Shown here: positions 40,301 through 52,300 of the stretch, one piece after another | Layout of the letters: each line of letters starts with the position of its first letter | Numbering within the stretch: position 1 is the first letter of the stretch | Assembly: GCA_947652115.1 (NCBI GenBank) | Contig: OX393564.1 | Coordinates: 11,180,373-11,244,372, forward strand | Source of the DNA: Blastomussa wellsi | Taxonomy: Eukaryota > Cnidaria > Anthozoa > Scleractinia > Plerogyridae | Length of the DNA stretch: 64,000 nucleotides | Direction: 5' to 3' | The notes under the pieces: model-generated | The model's database searches: none | The model's input: only the letters and a program-made list of their open reading frames with translations | What the model was told of the DNA's origin: nothing | Position numbers and translations under genes: made by a program

Positions 40301-43300
40301 TGCAAAATACAAACATGAGAACCTGCTAGCAGGCTCTACATACAGTTTGTTGTAATAGTACATCACATCTTGAGTGATTATAACATTTTTGTAACTTCAT
40401 TGGGCAGTTGTATATGTGGAGGCCACTGATGAGTGGGCCAACCCTGTGTTGGCCTATGAAACAGGCCTGCATTAAATAATTAAATAGACTGCAAAAACCG
40501 TGTACGAAGATCCTGCTTGATTGAACGTTGGATCTCGCAGGAGATCTACTCAGCCAAACTTGAAAAATTAATAAACGATGATAAGTCAAAGACTTCTGCA
40601 AGGCTGAAACAACGACTTACCCGGTGTAAAGTAATTTGATCATTTGAACTTCTGACCCTTGTTCCATTTCTTACCTTGAGTCCAGCAGTAGCTGATTTTT
40701 CTATTTGAAGTTTCTTCTCAAACTGTTTTCTTACTTCTTCCACAGCACACTCTTTAACCAAACAAAATGAAAACCAGCAATTATTCTATTGTAGTACCCA
40801 GGGCCCGGTTGTTCAAAACCGCGATTAGCGCTAATCGGGGATTAAATTGCTAAACCTATGATTAAAATTTAATCTGCGATTAGATTGCGTTGCTCAAAGC
40901 CCGATTAACGCTAATCTCACTCTAATCGGCGGGTTAAATTTAATACAACTCCGGAGGAAGATTAAATCGCGAATCGCCCAATTAATCAAACTTGAAACAT
41001 GGCTGACTTGTTATTTGACCTGCCTCGCACGAGACAAAGACGAGCACGAAGTTAGCATTCTCACTTACAACGACCAAGAACTTCGCGCTCGCTACAGATT
41101 CGGCAGAGCGTCTATTAATTCCATTACAAACCTCTTAGAGGCGGATTTACGGAGAAAAACGAAGAGTAATCACGCTCTGAAACCAATCGACCAAGTGCTG
41201 ATAGCACTACGATTTTATGCAAGCGGCAGTTTCCTGCAAGTTATTGGCGATACAATTAGAGTTGACAAGTCCACCGTTTCAAGGGCCGCGTCCATAACGT
41301 TTCCCAACTAATATCACCCAAGCAGAATGAATTCATAAAGCGACCAACAACTGCAGCCGCCATCAGGGAAAACAAGAACGATTTTTATCAAAGGAGGCAG
41401 TTTCCTGGGGTAATTGGTTGCATCGATGGGATGCACATCCGCATAATTGCACCAAGCAGCAAGGATGAAAGTGACTTTGTTAACCGGAAAAGTTTTCATT
41501 CCATAAATGTGCAAGGGGTTTGCGATCACAAAGGAAAGTTTGCTGTGGTGTGACTAATGTAAGGGCCATGTAAGCTTACTGAATTAAATTGTATGTTGAA
41601 TGAAACCTTTCCGCACCCGAATATAAAAGTCACGCAATTTCCCCCTAACGTTTTTAGGCCTCTTTGGTGATAAAGTAAATGCTACTGGGTAGCTTCCTCA
41701 CAAGAAAGGAATCTCTCACAGAAGAATGAAATAGTAAATCGACAAATTTCTGAACTTACCAGAAAAATTTTTGACAGAAAGAACACAGTAAATTATCGAC
41801 AAGCGAGACAGTGTAAGTGGTTTTACATGATGTACTAACCTTTAATCGGCGATTAACTAATCGGGCCTCAAATAGGACTTTGAACAACGTTTTCAATTCC
41901 ACCTATTAGCTAACCCAGTGTTAGTGATTTTAATCAACGATTAGACTTAATCGGGGGTTAGTTTAATCGCGGTTTTGAATAACCGGGCCCAGGTGAATTC
42001 AGTTGAATAAAACAGACATAGCTGTATCAGCTGGTGCAATTTTCAGTAATTACTGGTACCACAGGCATTTCCTTGAATAATTGCTGTAGGGATTGTTTCA
42101 GATAAATATTACTCTGTAAATTATTCCTAAATATTTTTTATCAATTCAGAATAACAAACAATAACTCCCTTGCCTAAGACAAAATTTTTCATGAATTAAT
42201 TTTTTAATCTTATTGAAAACAATATTGAAAATAAAATCAAATAATGTAAACTGAACATAGGCTTCCTATGTTTTCTTTAAACAATTTATAATACGATAAG
42301 AGTCTCAGCATCATACATAGACTAGATGTAATCAGTCAGTTTTGTTAGAATATTCCTCTAGCTGGGACAATTTCTGTGAAAGACTATTAAAGTGCTACTA
42401 TGATGAAATTTGGATGTCTCCAAACTAGGCCATATTAAAACATTAAACAGTAGTCTGCATGAGAAGAAAATTGCCGCTTACTTTTTTGAAATATCTTTCT
42501 TCGTTACAGAGATATTCAAGTTTTTAAAATATGCAAATTAGCTAATTGATGACGTCATAGACTCAACCAAATTTTAATCAAATAAATCTAGAAAGGAGCA
42601 GACTAGCAACAATTTTTATAAAAATAACGACACATTTGAAACTACGTTTGCAAGACATGTTTCGGTCGTTCAACGACCATCTTCAGTTGAAAGTAGAATT
42701 AATTTGAAGTTACATTTGAATTTATAATATAATGCTAAACAAAGATAACTAACAAGTGTGAAATAAATTGGGAACCTAACAAAATAGCCAAAAGTAACAA
42801 AAGAATGTACAATAGTAACATGCTGATTNNNNNNNNNNNNNNNNNNNNNNNNNNNNNNNNNNNNNNNNNNNNNNNNNNNNNNNNNNNNNNNNNNNNNNNN
42901 NNNNNNNNNNNNNNNNNNNNNNNNNNNNNNNNNNNNNNNNNNNNNNNNNNNNNNNNNNNNNNNNNNNNNNNNNNNNNNNNNNNNNNNNNNNNNNNNNNNN
43001 NNNNNNNNNNNNNNNNNNNNNNNNNNNNCTTTTCCCCAGTCATATCGTTGAGAGGGTTATTAGGCAGTATATTACTAAAACCCAGACCCTTTCGAACATA
43101 TCTGTTAGTCCTCCCTCTGATTCTACACATTTTTTCAAATTACCTTATGTTGGGCCCTTCTCTATTGTAGCACCAAACCGATTACGTGAACTAGTTAAAC
43201 GTTATTGTAACAATCTTGATATTAAGCTAGCCTTTTCTTCCTTTAAGATTCGTAACATGTTTAGTGTGAAGGACCCTGTGCCTGTTGACCTTCGTTCGAA

Positions 43301-46300
43301 TGTGGTCTACAAGTTTACCTGTGCAAGCTGTAATTCTTGCTATGTCGGCGAAACTAGCCGACACCTCTCGACACGCATTCGCGAACACCTAAACAGGGAC
43401 AGGACCTCACATATCTTTCAACACCTTCAACAATCTGAGGCATGCCACAAATCCTGCTCTACTGAATGTTTCAAAGTTATAGACCATGAGACCACAAAAT
43501 TCCAGGTCAAGATAAAAGAAGCGTTACATATCTCCTGGGAGCAACCTTCTTTAAACAAGCAATTATACCATGTTAATTTAACTCTCTCGTTCTAATCAGC
43601 ATGTTACTATTGTACATTCTTTTGTTACTTTTGGCTATTTTGTTAGGTTCCCAATTTATTTCACACTTGTTAGTTATCTTTGTTTAGCATTATATTATAA
43701 ATTCAAATGTAACTTCAAATTAATTCTACTTTCAACTGAAGATGGTCATTGAACGACCGAAACATGTCTTGCAAACGTAGTTTCAAATGTGTCGTTATTT
43801 TTTAATCAAATAAATGAAGTAAAAATATCTCACCCAGTTTGCATCAGAAATGTTTGATTCTTTGCATCATGACACTACTAGGTGAGTTGTGCAATATGCG
43901 ATTAACAATTATGTTACCATGGCAACATACTGGGTCCCAGACCTCCCTGATGTTAAAGACTATTATGGCCATTTCTGATATAGGAAAAGGAAAAAGTCCA
44001 CATGTTAAAGAAACAATGGACAACTGAGCAATCAGCTATTTGGGCGGCGACATGGGGGCCAGCAATGGTAGTATGACAACGATAGGCCAAACCTTGCAGG
44101 AAATCCAGTGTCTGACCAACTCCATCGGCACACCCAAACACTCGTGTGATGGGACAATTCAGGGTTCAAAATTTAAATTTTTTGTCCAGTTGCCCCTTGG
44201 GAAACCATAAGACTTGGTTTGGTTGCCCATAGAAATATTTTGGTTGTCCAAGCTCTTGTCCAGATCAAGCCAATAAACTACAGTACAGTAATATAGGTGG
44301 CCAAATAAAAAATACAATGACCTGTATTCAAAAGAGCGTCTTATATTTAATAAAATGTTTTGACCAGCCTGTACATATTTCCTATTTTTTAGTCCACCAG
44401 TAATGCAAACTTCTATTAATAATATTGTTTATGATATAGAGGGCAAAATTACTGAATGCTGATTGGCTGAGACAGAGGGCATTTTTTCATTAATATTGGT
44501 AAATGCCCGGGGCAAAATTACTTGATCCTGATTGGGCGAGCGTGAAATTTTCTCATTTCCAATTGGCTGAGCGCGCTGCACTGAGTTGGCTTCATGACGG
44601 CGGGATTTTGAACAAAATTATCAACCACAGCGCTCGCTTGTGTGTCGCCTCTGAATTTGCTTCAGTTTCCCAACTTATTTGGTGTAAAAAGAATGGAATC
44701 TTTGTGCTAGGTTAATGAAAACTTCCATCAGCAAGACACCGCAAGTTTGCGATGAAAATCATTCATGGCGATGGTGGCCAACTGACTTCTTGCTGCTTCT
44801 TCGTTTCGCTTCTGTCAAAAATGGTTTTACCACGTGCAACCGAAGTAAAGAGCACAGTGTTTGTCCAGAGAAGGAAGATGGTCAACTTTAACAAGCGAAA
44901 TTATCTCTGCTAGTTTGCTTGGACTCGCTATCGATGTCTAAGGATTAACATGTCAAGCACTTCGCAGTGGCAATCTTCAAAGCTTTATACAAACAGGTGA
45001 ATAAAATTACGCTTTTCATCGCTCATGGCTTGTACACTTATAACTTATTTATTTTCATGACTTACATTAAGATTTCAGCTTACATAACTGTCATCTTTAA
45101 GTAGTATAGGACTTAGCGGTTCGAGCGCATAAATTCAGCAGAAAAATTCAGTCAAAAAATTCAGTCAAAAAATTCAGCATAATTTTTCAATAATTTTCAG
45201 CAGAATTTTTTAGCAGAATTTTTCAATAATTTTTTGACTGAATTTTTTGACTGAATTTTTCTGCTGAATTATCAAACTGAAATCTCAGTATTGGATTTCA
45301 GTATTGGATATTAGTCCTGTTGTTAAAACTGGAGAAACAGAGGGGGGAATTGAATGATATTATCTATACGAAGTATAGATAATGTTCCATTACATAGTGT
45401 TAGATATATAATACTGGAATCCAGTATTATATATAAGTATTAAATCTCAGTATTGGATATTAGTGTTGGATTATAGGCCTGTTGTTGAAAATGGAGTTTA
45501 CATTAATATAAAACACCAATAGCAATAGTTTTATTCCCATCTCTTAAAATAATATTGGAATAGATACTGTTATTAGTATCTAGTATAAGACGGCATCAAT
45601 TATTTTTCCTTGACTGTTGTCTTTAGTTATGAATAAATTATTTTTTAGTTTAAATATTTCAACATCATATAATTTATCTTTTGTATGTAATTTACAAATG
45701 AAACCTTTTGTGATGATGTTTTTGATATTGCGAAAATTTAATTTGCTTTTAACTTCTTGATTATAAGGTTGAATTAGTTTAGTTTTACGATCAACTATAT
45801 CAATAGTATTTAAAGCTTCAAATAAAGAACAGTTAACTGAATTATTATATCGTTCTATAATATTATCTCCAAAATATGCTGATATTGGAACAAAAATAAC
45901 ATTTTTAAATCTGAATTTTTTTATCTTATTACTAAAGTCTTTTACAACATCATTGTATAGTTCTTTATTCCAATTAATAACATCCATCTTATTTATGCAA
46001 ATGATTAAGCAGTTGATTCCCATTCTACGAGCAATAAGAACATGCTCTAAAGTTTGTCCAGAGAGACCAGCTTCATATTCTCCTTTTCTAATTGATAAGA
46101 CTAAGACTGCAATATCAGCTAAAGCTGTTCCAAAGATCATTTCATTGACTAATTCTTTATGACCGGGCACATCAATGATACTATATTTTTTTTTCTTGAT
46201 AATTAAATGAAACTATATTGAAATTATGTGTTTTTCCTTTAACTTTTTCATAATTGTCTTCATCTAAAATGTGAGCCAACCACCATGTTGACATCTTAAT

Positions 46301-49300
46301 ATCATTAGCATTTTTCTTTATCTTTTCAATCTCTCTTTTATTAATGGTATTAGACTGTACTAATAGTTGACCACCCAATGTACTTTTACCATGATCTACA
46401 TTACCAATTAAAACAAATTTCATATATATATACATTATTATTATATGACATTTTATAGGCCTGAATATCAGTTGTGTAATTCAGTACTGTATATTAGTTA
46501 ATTAATTAAGTGTTGGATTTTATCTAGCTAATTTAGCAAAAAACTAAATTAGATAGATAATTCGGTATTGGAATTTATGAAATTATGAAAATTATTAGAA
46601 TCAGTGGAATTATTGGAATAAAGTAAATTAAAATTGTAATTATTGTTTTATATTATAATGACCATATGCATAACTAGTCTGGCCATCTTTATGAATATAT
46701 CTTTTATCATCAAAACAGCTGAGTGATATTTTATTAATCTCATAACTATATATCTGATGTTTTTCACTTCTGATTGTTTTCATCTTATGATACATCTGTT
46801 TATTATTGAATAGTGTTTCTTTATAGTGTTCATGTTGAATGTCTTTTTTAATTACATTCTTTTTTATTCCTTTAGCAGTCTTTCCACCTTTTTGGTCGTT
46901 TTTCATATAGCTGTACATTTTTGATCGTAGACCAACGAATTCACAAATAGGGACTCCACCTGCTTCATCTTTAAACTTTCCAATTACTTTTTTATTTGAC
47001 TTATCAAAGTAAGGTGAATTCTCTACGTAATCGCTATTATCGAATTTATCTTTATCAGCCCAAAAGTCTTTATAAGCATCTTCAGTTTCAATTTCATACA
47101 TTAGGCTGTCAGTATCTGTAAATAGTAATTTTGTTTTATTATTATATTTTTTCTGTATATAATTATAATGGAAATCATACATTAATGTTTTACTAAGTTC
47201 TAAAATGCACATACCAACATAAGCAGGTCTATTTAAAACCAGTTTTTCTTTAATTTTATGAACAGCAACTAAATTTTCATTAAATATCTTACAGCTGACA
47301 TAAGTTGGTTTGCTTGTGTATTTTAAAAGTTTCTTTTCATCTGTGATAAGTTTGACATCAACTCTCTTTCTTAGATTTTCCATTGTTTTTCCATAAACAC
47401 TGTTATTCATTAGTTTGAAAAAGTTTTTCTCAAAATTATTTTTAGCATTTGCTCTTTTTTTGTGTATTGTAATCAATATATTTTTTCAACCATGGAGATT
47501 GATTGAATTCAAGAACTCTATGAACTTTTTTTACTTTCAACCCTAGATCCATATATAGTTGAAGATTTCTATAATGAACAACATACTTTTCTTTGTTATT
47601 AAGAGTTGTAACTAATTTATAAACAAGACCAGTTGATATGTTGTATTTCTCAGATATATTTTTACAATATTCAGATAACATTTCTTTATTGATTTTGATT
47701 TTTTCTGGCGCAACTGGATAATCATTATGTTGATTGTGTAATTTTTTAGGATATTCTAAGTCGACTTCCAATATTAATCCTTTTTTACTATCTTCAGTGT
47801 ATTTATCTAAATTTAAATTATCAATCTTCTCCCTTTTCATCCATTTAAATCCACCAGTTGGAAGAGATTGACTCATAGCCCAACCGTATAGATTATTGGC
47901 GTCAAGATACATGATATATTTAGATGGTTCATTTTTATTATAATTTTTCATATATTTATTATTAGCTTTTCCATAACGATTAGCAATATAACTGATTCCC
48001 CCTCTCATTCCCTTTTCAATGAATAAAAACATGTCAATATCAGTTATTAATTCTAATTTAATATCAGTCATTTTTAACATAGCATCCCATGATAACCCTG
48101 GAGATGAGAAATAATGACATGGATCAAGTCTATAATATTCAAGACATGTTTTTCTGAAATTTTCAAATACATCAGCTAGTAGAAGTACATCTGTTTTTAA
48201 ATATAAATCATGATAATCACCCATATTTTTCAAAGAGAATGTTTTCCAAACATTTTTAGCATGTTGATAATCTTCATCTGAAATATCTTCATTGTTTAAA
48301 ATACTGCGGAACTGTTCTTTTGATGGAAGTGGAGAATTAAACTTATCAAAGCTGTCCATATAACCATATGGATAAACTCCTTTTCTCAACATAAGATTAA
48401 ATTGATTTTCATCTTTGAAAGCTTTTGATATATATTTGAATGAATCTTTTGGTGTATTGTTAACAAGTTCTTGTAAACTTGAACTCAAAAATTGGAAACT
48501 GTCAATAAAAGTTAGATGATTACCAAGCATGAAAGCGATATACTTTTCCATATTATTTGGAATTGCATTTATATTCATCTGGCATTTCTCTCCTTTCTTA
48601 TTTGTATATTCATAATTTTTAACGACATTGCCAATTTCTTGCATAATAAAATGGCTATCATAACCTCTGAGATTATGAAATATTACAGGAATTTTAATTT
48701 GTTCTGGAATTGTTTTAAGTTTAAGATTACATTCCGGATGAGCAGATCCTTTATATTTACCAGTGATATGACAATGATCTCTTACTTTGATATCTTCATC
48801 AGTGTATTCTTTATTACAGATATAGCATTTATCAGCTTTTTTGAAATCAACTTCATCTTCTTTTGTCATTTTTAAAGGTTTATTTAATTCATTTTTCATA
48901 ATAGTTTTACAATATTTAACTTCCATCAACATCCTTTTCATGAAAATGCTAACAGCTTTATCACCTCTATAAAGTGTAAGTGGTTTGCTATATTTATTAT
49001 TATAACAACATACCAATTTATAACCAAAACCACAATCTGTATGTTTTTGATATGATTCTGTATAAGATTTATTATTATCTTGTGAACAACTTGATATTTT
49101 CTCTGTTATTGCTTCAAAATCTGCATAAATTACAAATGGTATTGGTTGTTGTTTATCAAAGTTATTAAATTTTAAAATATTCTTTCCTTTCATTGGCATT
49201 TCAATAGCTTGTTCACCATTTACAAGTAAACAGTTTTCTTTATGTTTTGTTAGAACTTCATCTGAACTAAAACACTGAAGACAATGCATACAGAAATGTT

Positions 49301-52300
49301 TTCTTCCTTCATATTTTGTTTTTGAATACATTAATCTATTAAAATCTTTAATCAGAACATAATGTTTGTTCTCATTTTCTGTTATCAATAGTAAATTTAA
49401 TTCATTATTATTTTTTTCTTTTGATATATAAATAGGATATACCTGTTTATTTTCATATCCAAATACATTAATATTAATATTATTTTGTTTTTCAATTTTA
49501 TTATATTGTTTAATAGTCACTGGAAATTCAATTTCGGAATAATCTAACTTATTAATATATTTTATATCTGATTTTTTAATCCTCTGTGGATCTTTATCTT
49601 GTGGGTTTAAATACCGAATATGGCACCATCTAAAACATTCATTATCCTCATTCTTAATATTGATCAATCCTTTTTTACTATTTCTAAGTTCTGGTGGTAG
49701 TGGAATATAAGAGGATCCCTTCATTGGTTTATATATTACAATATTAAGATAATGATTATCAATAGATTTAATAGTCCAACCAGATCCTTCAGACACCCAT
49801 TGAGCAGTTTTATTTAATATTTGTTGTTTTGATAAATCCAATGATTCTTTTATTCCAGCTTCATTTATAATAGTTTGTGGTGTACTATTAAAATAAGCAG
49901 TTTTATTAATTTGTCCATCATTCGCTATTTTTTTAAATGTTACTTTTAATGTTTCAACGAATTTCAGACCTTTTAATTGTTTGAGAATATTATTTATATG
50001 AAATCCAATACCAATTCTCGTCTTTTTTAACTGTAATAATGGGTCTTTATCATTTATAATGCTTATTGTAAAAGACTTAGTATAACCCTTCAATGCTTGA
50101 TTCAATTGCTCTATCTCAGTTTTTGGTTTATATTGTTTTATTATTCTCTTGTGCTCTCTTTTGAGTTTTTTTAACTGTTCCAAGTGTTGTTTATTTTTGA
50201 TTTTATTTATGATTGTATTTTGCTTATGTTTATTAATAATTTCTATTCTTTGATATAATTTAACATTATCAATTACTTTTTGTCTGGTTGTTTTTTTAAC
50301 TAGATCTAACCATTTATAACCTAATTTTTTAGCGGTTTTGTAGTATCGAGTTGAGAGTAGCTTGAAAAAATACATTCTATATATTTAGATTAGATAATTT
50401 TTGTTTAAGTAGCTATATCTGAACATTTATTGATAAGGCATATAAATAAATATTATCTAATATAAATATATAGAACGACAACAATTACAATCAACGAGTG
50501 CGTTTATCATGTCCACCCAATATATGACTTATATGCAGCCAATAAAGATGGAGAGTTGATCCACATAATAAAGAAAACACCAATAAAAGGTAACAAGAAT
50601 CATAGTGGTTACTTGATTTGTAATGTAAGGAAGCACGCTCAGAACGGACAAAAAGCATGCCAGGTTCATCAATTTGTTTGGGAATGTTTTAATGGTATTA
50701 TACCAGAAAATAAAGTTATTGATCATATAAATAATAATAAGGAAGATAATCGGTTAATTAATTTACAACCTATAACACAAAAACAGAATTGCAAGAAGTC
50801 AACAAAAGAAAGAGATTATACATTCGTTGCTAATAATCATAAAAATAAGAAATGTGTTAAAACCACTAATTGTAACACAAATGAAGTTTCGTATTATAAC
50901 AGTATGTATGCAATTCGACAACATCTCGGTATTAACGCAGGTATTGTTAAGATGGTATGTGAGGGTATCAATAATTGTAAATCTGGTATATCAAAGAAAG
51001 ACGGACATTCTTACAAATTTGAATATGTTAAACCAGATGAATTACCTGAATATTGAGTACGTCAGTATCTTGACTGAGATTAGGCACTTTTGGTCCTACA
51101 TTCAATTCATCTTTCAGCAATACCTTTTCAAACCCAATCAGTTCATTGAAATTGCTTGCTGTTAAATCAAGTTGGTAATTTTCAGCTAATGTGACTGTGA
51201 CTCTGAATGTTGTATTGCTGAATTCAAGAGTGATGGGATAATCAACAGTATTTGGACCATTTGGTACAACTTTTTCAATCTTGGTTATGTCCTTAATGTA
51301 CGTATCGAAATCTGTATAATTCCAAACTCCTGCTGGGAAAGTAATTTCATGAAATGTTGAGCCGTTATCAGAGCTATACTTTATTAATTGATTATTATAT
51401 GAGGAATTTACATTAAACCATGTGAACGACATGTTAACGATTCGGTTAAGGCCTACCACATATTCATATTTTTTACTCAATATTATGGGATGTGTGAATT
51501 TAGTTGTAAAATTCTGAGGAGTGTTGTTTCCTTGATTTTTGACACTATATGATGACAATACAATCTCTCGATCCATGTGTATATAATACATTTACATAAA
51601 TTACACTTTGAAATACTTATTATACAATTTATTATACTGCGATCTATTAATTGTTGCCATTTTCAATAATGTGTCCAATATATTGACTCCTGTATTTCTC
51701 ATCTGAATTGATGTGTTACCTGCAATAACTTCACCAATGATTAATTCTAATTTCTTGAGAAGCTGCTTTACATCATTGAAAAACATAATATTACCACCTC
51801 TCTGTCTTCTTCGGCCTTTAATGCCTGAACCTTTCATTGTTTTCAGTTTATTATTATGTTTTATGTATTCATTTAAAGTAATTCTTGTATCGTCTATTAT
51901 TTTATTTTTCTCCTGCCTATCAGCTTCTGTGATAAGCCCTTTTTTGTATTGTTTTGTAACATTTGCTTTAAAACCCTTCAATTGATGCTTTTTATAGATT
52001 GCATCCTTTATTATTCTATTGAGATATTTGTTGGTTTTTTTAGCAGTCATTTCTTGCTGATTAAGAACCTTTTCAACATTTTCATAATCTGGAATACCAA
52101 TGTCATTTAAAATATATTTCATTTTATCCTCATCATCTATTTCATAATCAACTCCTTCATCATCATCATATTCAGGTGGCAGCTCCTGATGATCTTGGGG
52201 AAAATATTGGGGATCGACATAAATCTCCTTATTTCCTTCCATAATATCTTGTAAAGATTTTTCATATTTTGGTGGTTTTGGTACTATTTGTTTTTCTTGC

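Larger units (their letters stand above)
42600..43805 (+). mobile_element. Penelope-like retroelement with inverted ribozyme termini
   Basis: The element is bounded by about 200 bases present twice in inverted orientation (about 42620-42828 and 43598-43802). Between them lie an assembly gap and a GIY-YIG-bearing reading frame on the plus strand. Penelope-like elements pair a telomerase-like RT with a GIY-YIG endonuclease; here only the end of the RT side is visible because of the gap. Each terminal copy carries a hammerhead ribozyme motif, listed separately. It lies in the large TRAIP intron. Confidence 0.8.

Noticed and set aside
45358..45382. Palindrome containing TATACGAAGTATA that resembles a loxP arm
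   Set aside because: It lacks the 8-base asymmetric spacer and the full 13-base arms of loxP. It is a simple palindrome with a 3-base centre inside the terminal repeat.
47455..47470. Programmed -1 ribosomal frameshift in the polymerase at the A run
   Set aside because: The shift needed between the two frames is not the -1 type for this heptamer. A homopolymer indel or sequence error explains it more simply.
48516..48875. Plus-strand 119-residue frame
   Set aside because: It lies exactly opposite polymerase coding sequence with clear motifs. Its hydrophobic composition is the complement of lysine-rich codons.
51713..51985. Plus-strand 90-residue frame with hydrophobic segments
   Set aside because: Antisense shadow of the 341-residue virion-like gene.
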